From Litoribaculum gwangyangense (GTDB taxonomy: Bacteria > Bacteroidota > Bacteroidia > Flavobacteriales > Flavobacteriaceae): DNA of 64,000 nucleotides. Positions 1-8,027 of this stretch are shown in pieces. Below the pieces are notes generated by a model. That model did no database searches and had not been told where the DNA came from. It saw only the letters and a list, made by a program, of their open reading frames with translations. Numbering within the stretch: the first letter of the stretch is position 1; each line of letters opens with the position of its first letter. The position numbers and the translations under genes are program-made. The stretch spans positions 682,001 through 746,000 of the forward strand of contig NZ_BAABJW010000001.1 of the NCBI RefSeq assembly GCF_039543505.1, given 5' to 3'.

Positions 1-1
1 A

Positions 2-403
2 CCTATTTTAGATTCTGTAAATGACAGAGAAGAAGGGATTAAGAATGCATTGGATTCGGCCGAAAAAGCAAAATTGGAAATGCAAAACCTTCAGGCTGAT
101 AATCAAAAGTTATTACAAGAGGCTAGAGCAGAACGCGAAGCGATGTTGAAAGATGCTCGTGATATGAAAAACAAGATGATTGAAGATGCTAAGGGAGAAG
201 CCCAAGAGCAAGCCAATAAAATGATTCAACAAGCTCAAGCAGCTATAGAGAGCGAAAAGAAAGCAGCTATTGCTGAGTTAAAAACACAAGTAGCTAACTT
301 ATCCATAGATATAGCTGAAAAAGTGGTTCGCGAAGAGCTATCAAATAAAGATAAACAGTTGAAACTAGTTGAAACGATGTTGGGTGAAAAATCATTAAAC
401 TAA
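2..403 (+). CDS. atpF: ATP synthase F0 subunit b (5' end cut by window)
   Basis: Peripheral-stalk subunit b of the F1Fo ATP synthase, joining membrane Fo to the F1 head. The frame is open from base 2 and begins PILDSVNDREEGIKNAL, which matches the region just after the single N-terminal membrane helix; that helix lies outside the window. The rest is a long charged Ala/Glu/Lys/Gln-rich coiled coil ending near a stop at 403, as expected for the b dimer. An internal TTG at 50 is not a credible start because the family sequence continues upstream of it. Six bases separate it from atpH, so they are surely cotranscribed. Seen: coiled coil and family sequence; known: role in the stalk. Confidence 0.93.
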   Translation, partial: PILDSVNDREEGIKNALDSAEKAKLEMQNLQADNQKLLQEARAEREAMLKDARDMKNKMIEDAKGEAQEQANKMIQQAQAAIESEKKAAIAELKTQVANLSIDIAEKVVREELSNKDKQLKLVETMLGEKSLN

Positions 404-409
404 TTCGGT

Positions 410-940
410 ATGTCAAGAGCAGCAATACGTTACGCAAAAGCCGTTTTAAGTTTAGCATCCGATGAAAAATCAGCCGATGTGATAAACAACGACATGCAAT
501 TAATTGCCAATACAGTTGCAGAGAATAAAGATTTAAGCGAGATGCTTCAAAGTCCTGTGGTGCCTTCTTCAATAAAAAAATCTGTTTTATTGGAAGTGTT
601 TAAAAAATCAAATAAAACAACTTTGAGTTTAATAGATATTTTAATCCACAACAACAGAATAAATATTTTAGGAGATGTTGCTTTAAAATACAATGAATTG
701 TTCGACCAATCAAAAGGAATAGAGCACGCAACAGTTACAACAGCAGTAGCTTTAACATCAGCTTTAGAAAAGCAAGTGTTGGCTAAAGCTAAAGAAATTT
801 CAGGTAAAGAAGTTGAATTAGAAAACATTATTGATGAAAGCATTTTAGGTGGTTTCATTTTACGAGTTGGCGATGTGCAATACAACGCTAGTGTTTCAAA
901 TCAACTTAACAAATTAAAAAGAGAATTTACATTAAACTAA
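410..940 (+). CDS. atpH: ATP synthase F1 subunit delta
   Basis: Delta subunit (OSCP homologue), which clamps the peripheral stalk to the top of the F1 alpha/beta hexamer. 176 aa, normal length. It starts MSRAAIRYAKAVL, the usual N-terminal signature (Y-A-A/K-A-L), and ends with the conserved C-terminal segment around ESILGGFILRVGD. It lies between atpF and atpA in the standard order b-delta-alpha-gamma. ATG at 410 follows the atpF stop by 6 nt. No anomaly seen. Confidence 0.96.
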   Translation: MSRAAIRYAKAVLSLASDEKSADVINNDMQLIANTVAENKDLSEMLQSPVVPSSIKKSVLLEVFKKSNKTTLSLIDILIHNNRINILGDVALKYNELFDQSKGIEHATVTTAVALTSALEKQVLAKAKEISGKEVELENIIDESILGGFILRVGDVQYNASVSNQLNKLKREFTLN

Positions 941-942
941 GA

Positions 943-966
943 CTTGCCCTGAGCGCAGTCAAAGGG
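943..966. repeat. Short intergenic repeat between atpH and atpA
   Basis: The gap holds a copy of a 'CCTGAGCGCAGTC(A/G)AAGG' unit that I recognise as a recurrent intergenic word in flavobacterial genomes. It lies inside an operon, so it is transcribed. A diverged relative, ACTGAGCTTATCGAAG, occurs at 7998-8013. No function can be assigned. Confidence 0.55.
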
Positions 967-984
967 TCTAAATATTAAATAAAG

Positions 985-2565
985 ATGGCAGAAGTAAAAC
1001 CAGCTGAAATATCAGCAATCTTAAAAAAACAACTTTCAGGTTTTGAAGCAGGTGCTTCATTAGATGAAGTAGGAACCGTATTAACAGTAGGTGATGGTAT
1101 TGTACGTGCTTACGGATTGGCTAATGCGCAATATGGCGAGTTAGTTGAGTTTGATGGCGGATTGGAAGGTATTGTACTTAACCTTGAAGAAGATAACGTT
1201 GGTATTGTATTATTAGGAGCCTCGGTAGGAGTTAGAGAAGGTTCTACAGTAAAACGTACAGGACGTATCGCTTCTATTAATGTAGGTGAAGGTATTGTTG
1301 GTCGTGTGGTGGATACTTTAGGAAACCCTATAGATGGAAAAGGTCCAATTTCAGGCAAAACTTACGAAATGCCTCTAGAGCGTAAAGCACCAGGCGTTAT
1401 TTTCCGTGAGCCTGTAACTGAGCCATTACAAACAGGTATTAAATCCATCGATGCGATGATTCCAGTTGGTCGTGGACAACGTGAGTTGGTTATTGGTGAC
1501 CGCCAAACTGGTAAAACAACGGTTTGCATCGATACCATATTAAATCAAAAAGAATTTTACGATGCAGGTGAGCCTGTATATTGTATATATGTAGCAGTAG
1601 GCCAAAAAGCATCTACTGTAGCAAACATTGCAAAAACTTTGGAAGATAGAGGCGCTTTAGCTTATACAACTATTGTGGCAGCAAACGCATCCGATCCTGC
1701 ACCAATGCAAGTATACGCGCCTATGGCAGGTGCCGCCATTGGTGAGTATTTTAGAGATACGGGTCGTCCGGCTTTAATTATTTATGATGATTTATCTAAA
1801 CAAGCGGTTGCTTATCGTGAGGTATCGTTATTATTACGTCGTCCACCAGGACGTGAAGCATATCCTGGAGACGTTTTCTACCTTCACTCTCGTTTATTAG
1901 AGCGTTCAGCCAAAGTGATTAATGATGATGATATTGCTAAAGATATGAACGACCTTCCAGATTCGTTAAAGCCTATGGTGAAAGGTGGTGGTTCATTAAC
2001 AGCCTTACCAATTATTGAAACACAAGCGGGAGACGTTTCTGCATATATTCCAACAAACGTAATTTCTATTACGGATGGTCAGATTTTCTTGGATGGAGAT
2101 TTATTTAACTCTGGTGTGCGTCCGGCAATTAACGTGGGTATTTCGGTATCTCGTGTGGGGGGTAATGCTCAGATTAAATCCATGAAAAAAGTAGCAGGGA
2201 CTTTAAAATTAGACCAAGCACAATATCGTGAGTTAGAAGCGTTTGCTAAGTTTGGTTCTGACCTTGATGCGGTGACTTTAAACGTAATTGAAAAAGGAAA
2301 ACGTAATGTTGAGATTTTAAAACAAGCTCAAAACGATCCATTTACTGTTGAAAATCAAATCGCTATTATATATGCGGGGTCTAAAAACCTATTAAGAGAT
2401 GTTCCTGTTGAAAAAGTAAAGGAATTTGAACGTGATTACTTAGAATTCTTAAAGGCGAAGCATAGCGATGTTTTAGCAACTTTAAAAGCAGGTAAATTAA
2501 CCGATGAAGTTACTGATACATTAACAGCAGTAGCAAAAGATTTATCAGGAAAATATAGAGCATAA
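985..2565 (+). CDS. atpA: ATP synthase F1 subunit alpha
   Basis: Non-catalytic nucleotide-binding alpha subunit of the F1 hexamer. 526 aa, close to the usual 500-525. Walker A GDRQTGKT is at residues 171-178. The alpha signature around PGREAYPGDVFYLHSRLLER and the arginine-finger region SVSRVGG are present. Domain order is N-terminal beta-barrel (about 1-95), nucleotide-binding core (about 96-380) and C-terminal helical bundle. It is followed by atpG after 72 nt. Codon use and length look normal. Confidence 0.98.
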   Translation: MAEVKPAEISAILKKQLSGFEAGASLDEVGTVLTVGDGIVRAYGLANAQYGELVEFDGGLEGIVLNLEEDNVGIVLLGASVGVREGSTVKRTGRIASINVGEGIVGRVVDTLGNPIDGKGPISGKTYEMPLERKAPGVIFREPVTEPLQTGIKSIDAMIPVGRGQRELVIGDRQTGKTTVCIDTILNQKEFYDAGEPVYCIYVAVGQKASTVANIAKTLEDRGALAYTTIVAANASDPAPMQVYAPMAGAAIGEYFRDTGRPALIIYDDLSKQAVAYREVSLLLRRPPGREAYPGDVFYLHSRLLERSAKVINDDDIAKDMNDLPDSLKPMVKGGGSLTALPIIETQAGDVSAYIPTNVISITDGQIFLDGDLFNSGVRPAINVGISVSRVGGNAQIKSMKKVAGTLKLDQAQYRELEAFAKFGSDLDAVTLNVIEKGKRNVEILKQAQNDPFTVENQIAIIYAGSKNLLRDVPVEKVKEFERDYLEFLKAKHSDVLATLKAGKLTDEVTDTLTAVAKDLSGKYRA

Positions 2566-2575
2566 TTAGATTTTA

Positions 2576-2630
2576 GTGTTGAGTAGTGAATTTTAAAAAG
2601 TACACTACTGAATACTCAATACTCAATTCT
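2576..2630. repeat. Low-complexity 'TACTCAA' spacer with inverted repeat
   Basis: The atpA-atpG spacer contains GTAGTG...CACTAC arms and a direct 'aatactcaatactcaattc' run. Such 'actcaatactcaa' runs are common flavobacterial intergenic filler. It is too AT-rich and lacks a U-tract, so it does not look like a terminator. Confidence 0.4.
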
Positions 2631-2637
2631 AAAACAT

Positions 2638-3495
2638 ATGGCAAACTTAAAAGAAATACGTAACAGAATTACATCGGTATCTTCAACGATGCAGATTACC
2701 AGTGCCATGAAAATGGTATCGGCTGCAAAGTTAAAGAAGGCTCAAGATGCTATTACGGCAATGCGACCTTATGCAGATAAGTTAACCGAGCTTTTACAAA
2801 ATCTAAGCGCCACTTTAGATGCAGATTCTGGGAGCAAATTTTCTACCCAACGCGAAGTAAAAAGAGTCTTGATTGTAGCTATAACTTCAAACAGAGGATT
2901 AGCTGGAGCTTTTAATTCAAACATCATAAAAGAGGTTAATAGGTTAACTTCAAATTATGCAAATCAAGAAGTATCTTATCTCGCCATTGGTAAAAAAGCT
3001 AATGACGCTTTCAAGAAAACAAAAAGAGTTATCGCTAATAAAAGTAATGTTTTTGATGATTTAACATTTGATAATGTAGCAGAAATCGCTGAGTTATTAA
3101 TGGATAAATTTGTTTCTGGTGAGTTTGATAAAATTGAAATTGTTTATAATAAATTCAAAAACGCGGCGACCCAAATAGTTACTACCGAGCAGTTTTTGCC
3201 AATTGTTCCAATTGAAGGGGAAGCTAACAATAATGCGGATTATATTTTTGAGCCATCAAAAGAAGAAATTGTTAATCAATTAATTCCTAAATCTTTAAAA
3301 ACTCAATTATATAAGGGTATTCGAGATTCTTTTGCTTCTGAGCATGGTGCCCGTATGACCGCTATGCATAAAGCAACAGATAACGCTACTGAGTTAAGAG
3401 ATCAACTTAAATTAACATATAACAAAGCGCGACAAGCAGCCATTACCAATGAAATATTAGAAATCGTTGGTGGAGCCGAAGCCTTAAATAACTAA
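2638..3495 (+). CDS. atpG: ATP synthase F1 subunit gamma
   Basis: Central rotor shaft of F1. 285 aa. The N-terminal helix MANLKEIRNRITSVSSTMQIT followed by SAMKMVSAAKL, and the C-terminal helix with DNATELRDQLKLTYNKARQA, are the two halves of the coiled coil that turns inside the alpha/beta ring. A strong terminator follows at about 3540, so the operon ends here without the beta (atpD) and epsilon (atpC) genes, which must be elsewhere in the genome. Confidence 0.97.
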   Translation: MANLKEIRNRITSVSSTMQITSAMKMVSAAKLKKAQDAITAMRPYADKLTELLQNLSATLDADSGSKFSTQREVKRVLIVAITSNRGLAGAFNSNIIKEVNRLTSNYANQEVSYLAIGKKANDAFKKTKRVIANKSNVFDDLTFDNVAEIAELLMDKFVSGEFDKIEIVYNKFKNAATQIVTTEQFLPIVPIEGEANNNADYIFEPSKEEIVNQLIPKSLKTQLYKGIRDSFASEHGARMTAMHKATDNATELRDQLKLTYNKARQAAITNEILEIVGGAEALNN

Positions 3496-3536
3496 AATTT
3501 TGTTTACTGAATTAGATTCAGTACTTAACATAACAT

Positions 3537-3567
3537 AAAAAAACCTCACAAAAAGTGAGGTTTTTTT
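3537..3567 (+). terminator. Intrinsic terminator of the atp operon
   Basis: CCTCAC / GTGAGG stem extended by A-T pairs, with loop AAAAA and a seven-T tract after it. It lies 45 nt after the atpG stop with no other gene in between. Confidence 0.9.
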
Positions 3568-3642
3568 ATGGCATTAAATTTGAAAATACATCTTTTAAAT
3601 ACTAGTATCATGAAATAATTAAAAAAAATAGCATTCATATTA

Positions 3643-4107
3643 ATGATATCATTAATAACTATGAGTTTTTCTCAATGTAAACATAAATCAAAACTTGAAA
3701 CCCAAGCACCTCTTGAATTGGGCGAAGTTTATTATAAGAAATGGGTGGTGGAACCAAGAGGTGGTGGCTCTGGAATAAATTTGTTCATCACTATTAAATC
3801 CAATATCAATAAAATTGTTCTTGATAGTGTTTATTTTATGGACAAAACAACCAAGCTAGTATACATTAAAGATACACTTGTTATGGGTCGTTTTAAAACA
3901 TCGACAAACCAGCCAATAGATATTGTTATGAGTAATGAACCTTATGGAGAATATGGGAATAAACTTCCTACAATAATACCTAAATTACCATTTGCATTAC
4001 ATCCAAACGAATGCATTGTAAGTTATAAAACAGATAAAAAAACGAAGTATTTTAAGATTTCAAATATTACGATTAAGCATAATAAATCTAAGGAAGCACC
4101 TCTGTAA
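3643..4107 (+). CDS. Flavobacterial lipoprotein-like protein; probable true start disrupted by an early stop
   Basis: I recognise this as a conserved flavobacterial protein of unknown function: a Cys after a short hydrophobic stretch (SFSQC), then a body with GEVYYKKWVVEPRGGGSGINLFI and VLDSVYFM. The frame extends upstream to an ATG at 3610 that would read MK-stop-LKKIAFILMISLITMSFSQC. Without the TAA at 3616-3618 this is a perfect lipoprotein signal peptide. The first usable ATG after the stop is 3643, which leaves a hydrophobic segment without its positive n-region. Export is probably impaired unless the stop is a sequencing error. No operon partner: a terminator lies before it and 69 nt precede the flippase. 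Confidence 0.7.
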   Translation: MISLITMSFSQCKHKSKLETQAPLELGEVYYKKWVVEPRGGGSGINLFITIKSNINKIVLDSVYFMDKTTKLVYIKDTLVMGRFKTSTNQPIDIVMSNEPYGEYGNKLPTIIPKLPFALHPNECIVSYKTDKKTKYFKISNITIKHNKSKEAPL

Positions 4108-4176
4108 ATCCTTAAAAACATATCTTTGGTTTGCATTTGCTAAAAACGTATTTTTAGCGGTATAAATAGGCAATTC

Positions 4177-5640
4177 TTGAGCGGACTCAAAACATTATTC
4201 AAGCAAACATTTATTTATGGCTTAGCAACCGTACTTCCCAGAATGCTAAGTTTTTTATTGGTAAGATTGCACACCGATGATAGTGTTTTAAAATCGGTTG
4301 CAGATTATGGCGATGTATCTTTAATTTTCTCCTACTTTGTTTTGTTCAATGTTATTTTGGCCTATGGAATGGAAACGGCTTTCTTCAGGTTTTTTAACAA
4401 GGAAGATGATAAAACCAAAGTAGTTGGCACCTCTACCATTTCACTCATTATCACATCATTACTCTTTTTTGTTTTGGCTTTGGTATTTCAGGATAGTATA
4501 TCAAAAACCATCGATATAAAAATAGAATACGTTAATCTCGTTATCTGGATTTTATTGTTTGATGCCTTGGTTATCATCCCTTTTGCATGGTTAAGAGCCA
4601 ATGCAAAACCCATAAAATATGCAGCAATTAAAATATTAAACGTAGCAATTAACTTGGGCTTAAATCTGTTTTTACTGTTATGGTTGAAAGATTTGGCATC
4701 AGAATCTTCCGTTTTCGAGTCTATTTATAAACCCAATTTTGAAATCAATTACATTTTTATAGCCAATTTGGTAGCCAGTGGCGTTACTTTATTGCTTATG
4801 TTTCCTTTTTACATAAAGATAAAATACACATTCAACAAAACACTTTGGAAGCAAATGATGCGCTATGCATTTCCTGTTTTAATTGCAGGGGTTGCCTTTT
4901 CTGTAAATGAAACGTTTGACAGAATTTTATTGGATAAGCTATTACCAGAGAACATTGCTAAAACCGAAATTGGTATGTACTCTGCGTGCTATAAATTAGC
5001 TTTGTTTATGACACTTTTTGCAACCGCCTACCGTTTGGGTATAGAACCCTTCTTTTTTAGTCATGCAAAAAGTGAAAACCCTCAAAAAAACTATGCCAGA
5101 ATCTTGGAATATTTTGTCATTTTTGGTTCCGTTATATTGGTTACCGTAGTTGTTTTCGCCGATGTTTTGAAAGTAATTTTTATAGGGGATGAAGCGTATT
5201 GGAAAGCCATGTGGATTGTCCCTATCATACTTCTTGCTAATTTTTGTTTAGGTATTTATCATAATCTTTCTGTTTGGTATAAAATAACCGACAGAACAAA
5301 ATTCGGTGCTTACATATCTGTTTTTGGGGCTGCAATCACTTTAGCATTAAACTTTTGGTTAATACCTATTTTAAGTTACAAAGGTTCTGCCATAGCCACT
5401 TTAACAGCTTATGCACTTATGATGGTTTTATCATATTATTTCGGAAGAAAATATTACCCGATTCCTTATAATTTAAAAAAAATAGTCATGTATTTGTTGG
5501 TGTCTATAAGTTTATCGGCATTTATCTTTTATTCAAGATTTAGAGGTAATTATGCTATTGCTGTACCAATGTTAATTGTATTTTTGGGAATTGTTTATTA
5601 CTCAGAAAGAGAACAAATCAAACTATTGTTAAAACGTTAA
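4177..5640 (+). CDS. Lipopolysaccharide/oligosaccharide flippase-like membrane protein (MATE/Wzx superfamily)
   Basis: 487 aa, almost entirely hydrophobic, with about 12-14 predicted membrane helices. It begins MSGLKTLFKQTFIYGLATVLPRMLSFLLV, typical of flavobacterial polysaccharide biosynthesis proteins that flip lipid-linked saccharides across the inner membrane. The start is a TTG at 4177; no ATG fits the conserved N-terminus. It heads a tightly spaced run with the DUF6090 gene (7 nt) and dut. The exact substrate is not visible, and there are no glycosyltransferase genes next to it; the nearest sugar gene is the nucleotidyltransferase at 6925. Confidence 0.85.
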   Translation: MSGLKTLFKQTFIYGLATVLPRMLSFLLVRLHTDDSVLKSVADYGDVSLIFSYFVLFNVILAYGMETAFFRFFNKEDDKTKVVGTSTISLIITSLLFFVLALVFQDSISKTIDIKIEYVNLVIWILLFDALVIIPFAWLRANAKPIKYAAIKILNVAINLGLNLFLLLWLKDLASESSVFESIYKPNFEINYIFIANLVASGVTLLLMFPFYIKIKYTFNKTLWKQMMRYAFPVLIAGVAFSVNETFDRILLDKLLPENIAKTEIGMYSACYKLALFMTLFATAYRLGIEPFFFSHAKSENPQKNYARILEYFVIFGSVILVTVVVFADVLKVIFIGDEAYWKAMWIVPIILLANFCLGIYHNLSVWYKITDRTKFGAYISVFGAAITLALNFWLIPILSYKGSAIATLTAYALMMVLSYYFGRKYYPIPYNLKKIVMYLLVSISLSAFIFYSRFRGNYAIAVPMLIVFLGIVYYSEREQIKLLLKR

Positions 5641-5647
5641 TTGATTG

Positions 5648-6406
5648 ATGCTTAAGTTATTTAATAAGATGCGAAAACAATTACTCGACGACAATAAAAC
5701 AGGTCGTTACCTTAAATACGCCGTTGGAGAGATTATTTTAGTTATGATTGGTATTCTTTTGGCATTACAGGTTAATAACTGGAATAATGATAGACAACTA
5801 AAAAAAGATGAATTAAAAGTACTTAAAAGTTTAAAAGAAGAGTTTAATGAAAACCTACAAAACTTTGATATAGCCTATAAGTTTCACTTAAATAGAAAAA
5901 AAGCCATCGAAACTATTATGGCTATCAACCCAAGAGAACTAACTTTAGATAGCTTAAGAAGTTTAAATCGTAACATAAATGAAAACTACACCTTTGATCC
6001 ATTTCAAGGGATATATAATTCGGTTATTAATTCAGGAAAAATTGAGTTGGTTTCCAACGATTCATTAAAACTCAAAATCGCAAGGTTTCAGGATTTGTTA
6101 AATGATTATAAAGAGGAAGAAACGAACACCATGTTGTTTACTCAGAGTAATCTCTATCCTTTCCAGCTGGATAATTCAAAAATGAAATTCAAAATTTTTT
6201 ATTCCTCAGTGGAAGGTTCTGAAGTTGAAAAAATGGAATTTAAACAAAATTTGATTGAATTATTAGAATCAGAAAAATATGAAAACCTATTGATTTATAT
6301 CTATAGCTATATGAACAGTATTTTCATTGAAGGACCAGATTTACGCGAAGAAATGCTAGCCATTATCAATATTTTACAATCAGAAATAGAAAAACATGAA
6401 AATTAG
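5648..6406 (+). CDS. DUF6090 family single-pass membrane protein
   Basis: 252 aa from the ATG at 5648 (a TTG lies one codon upstream). The N-terminus MLKLFNKMRKQLLDDNKTGRYLKYAVGEIILVMIGILLALQVNNWN is the hallmark of the DUF6090 family: a short basic segment, one membrane helix (about 26-43), then a charged, mostly helical soluble domain. Function is unknown for the family. The 3' end overlaps dut by 11 nt, implying translational coupling. Confidence 0.85.
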   Translation: MLKLFNKMRKQLLDDNKTGRYLKYAVGEIILVMIGILLALQVNNWNNDRQLKKDELKVLKSLKEEFNENLQNFDIAYKFHLNRKKAIETIMAINPRELTLDSLRSLNRNINENYTFDPFQGIYNSVINSGKIELVSNDSLKLKIARFQDLLNDYKEEETNTMLFTQSNLYPFQLDNSKMKFKIFYSSVEGSEVEKMEFKQNLIELLESEKYENLLIYIYSYMNSIFIEGPDLREEMLAIINILQSEIEKHEN

Positions 6407-6830
6407 AATTATTAATAAATCCCATAGCGAATTACCACATTACGAAACCGTCGCTTCAGCAGGAATGGATTTACGTGCCAGTATTTCTGAACCTAGAGTT
6501 TTAAAGCCTTTAGAGCGCACCATAGTTGGTACGGGACTATTTATGGAATTGCCTATTGGGTTTGAAGCACAAGTACGTCCAAGAAGTGGGTTAGCAGCAA
6601 AAAAAGGAATCACCGTTTTAAATGCGCCAGGAACCATTGATGCTGATTATAGAGGTGAAATAGGGGTGATTTTAGTAAATCTGTCAAATGAAGACTTCAC
6701 TATTCAAAATGGCGAACGCATTGCGCAATTAGTTATTGCGAAACACGAACGTGCTGAATGGATTGAAGTAGAAGGATTATCTGAAACTTTACGTGGAGAA
6801 GGTGGTTTCGGAAGTACAGGAGTGAAATGA
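6396..6830 (+). CDS. dut: Deoxyuridine 5'-triphosphate nucleotidohydrolase (dUTPase)
   Basis: Hydrolyses dUTP to dUMP and pyrophosphate, limiting uracil in DNA and feeding dTMP synthesis. 144 aa, the usual trimeric dUTPase length. All five motifs are visible in order: GMDLRA, PRSGLAAKKG, GTIDADYRGEIGVILVN with the catalytic Asp, GERIAQLVI, and the C-terminal arm RGEGGFGSTG. The start ATG overlaps the preceding gene's end. Confidence 0.97.
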   Translation: MKIRIINKSHSELPHYETVASAGMDLRASISEPRVLKPLERTIVGTGLFMELPIGFEAQVRPRSGLAAKKGITVLNAPGTIDADYRGEIGVILVNLSNEDFTIQNGERIAQLVIAKHERAEWIEVEGLSETLRGEGGFGSTGVK

Positions 6831-6924
6831 TTGACTATTTTTGATTTCACGATACAAAAAACATTTATGAATTCGTGGCAAAAGCGAATAAACAACAAGC
6901 AAATAAACAACTCAACTTTAAAGA

Positions 6925-7944
6925 ATGAAAATAATAGTACCTATGGCGGGAAGGGGATCTCGCTTGAGACCTCATAGTTTAACTGTACCAAAACCATTAA
7001 TTCCAGTTGCGGGGCAACCCATTGTACATAGATTAGTAAAAGATATCGCTAAAGTTTTAAAACAACCCATTGAGGAAATTGCATTTGTTTTAGGGGATCC
7101 AGCTTGGTTTGGTGATGATGTGGTGTCTAGTTTGCAAGATTTGTCAAAAAGCTTAGGTGCCAAAGCCACTATTTACCGTCAAGACCTACCATTGGGAACG
7201 GGTCATGCCATTATGTGTGCTAAGCCATCACTGTCAGGTTCAGCGGTTATTGCTTATGCCGACACCCTCATTAGAGCTGAATTTGATTTAGACCCAATGG
7301 CAGACAGCGTTATTTGGACAAAGGAAGTAGATAATCCCGAAGCTTACGGTGTGGTAAAATTAAATGACAAAAATGAAATTGTCGAATTGGTTGAAAAGCC
7401 AAAATCATTTGTAAGTAATCAAGCAGTAATTGGTATTTACTATTTTAAAGACGTTGCTGTTTTAAAGGAAAAATTACAAGAAATTTTGGACGAGAACGTT
7501 ATGAATGGAGGTGAATACCAAATTAATGATGGTATAAAACGGATGATGGCAGACGGTAAAATTTTTAAAACGGGCACCGTTGATGAGTGGATGGACTGCG
7601 GGAATAAAGCTATTACCATTGAGACTAATCAGCGTATGTTAGGTTTTTTAAAATCTGATGGTGAGGAGCAATTGGTAGCTTCATCAGCTAAATTGGAGAA
7701 TTCTAAAATCATTGAACCTTGTTTTATTGGAGAAAATGTGGTACTAAAAAATACAACAGTTGGCCCTTTTGTTTCTGTTGGAAATGGGACGATAATAGAA
7801 AATTCAACCGTTAAAAATAGCTTAATACAAACTTATACAACCATAAAAAATGCTAATTTAGATAACGCTATGATTGGCAATCATGTGGAATTTAATGGCG
7901 AATTCACGAGCATCAGTATTGGCGATTATTCTGTTTTGGAATAA
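6925..7944 (+). CDS. Sugar-phosphate nucleotidyltransferase
   Basis: 339 aa. The N-terminal Rossmann-type nucleotidyltransferase domain has the signature MKIIVPMAGRGSRLRP and KPLIPVAGQPIVHR (residues about 1-40), with a metal/substrate region ending EWMDCGNKAITIETN near residue 225-235. The C-terminal 90 residues form left-handed beta-helix (hexapeptide) repeats. This matches glucose-1-phosphate thymidylyl/uridylyl-type enzymes that make NDP-sugars for envelope glycans. The exact sugar cannot be told. It follows dut by 94 nt. Confidence 0.88.
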   Translation: MKIIVPMAGRGSRLRPHSLTVPKPLIPVAGQPIVHRLVKDIAKVLKQPIEEIAFVLGDPAWFGDDVVSSLQDLSKSLGAKATIYRQDLPLGTGHAIMCAKPSLSGSAVIAYADTLIRAEFDLDPMADSVIWTKEVDNPEAYGVVKLNDKNEIVELVEKPKSFVSNQAVIGIYYFKDVAVLKEKLQEILDENVMNGGEYQINDGIKRMMADGKIFKTGTVDEWMDCGNKAITIETNQRMLGFLKSDGEEQLVASSAKLENSKIIEPCFIGENVVLKNTTVGPFVSVGNGTIIENSTVKNSLIQTYTTIKNANLDNAMIGNHVEFNGEFTSISIGDYSVLE

Positions 7945-7997
7945 TTTACAGCAAAAGCAAGAATGTTATTGGTTTTAACTAAGAAAATCAGTTGTAT

Positions 7998-8013
7998 ACT
8001 GAGCTTATCGAAG
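7998..8013. repeat. Short intergenic repeat word
   Basis: ACTGAGCTTATCGAAG, a relative of the CTGAGCGCAGTC(A/G)AAGG word at 943-966. Both are familiar scattered intergenic words in flavobacteria. It sits in the 83-nt gap between the nucleotidyltransferase and the TPR gene. Confidence 0.45.
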
Positions 8014-8027
8014 CATCAAAATAAAAA

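Noticed and set aside
294..885. Two minus-strand open frames over atpF/atpH
   Set aside because: Antisense to clear family genes and without any recognisable protein features.
6868..6884. Word GAATTCGTGGCAAAA before the nucleotidyltransferase as a regulatory site
   Set aside because: Familiar flavobacterial intergenic filler; no second copy in the window and no positional logic.
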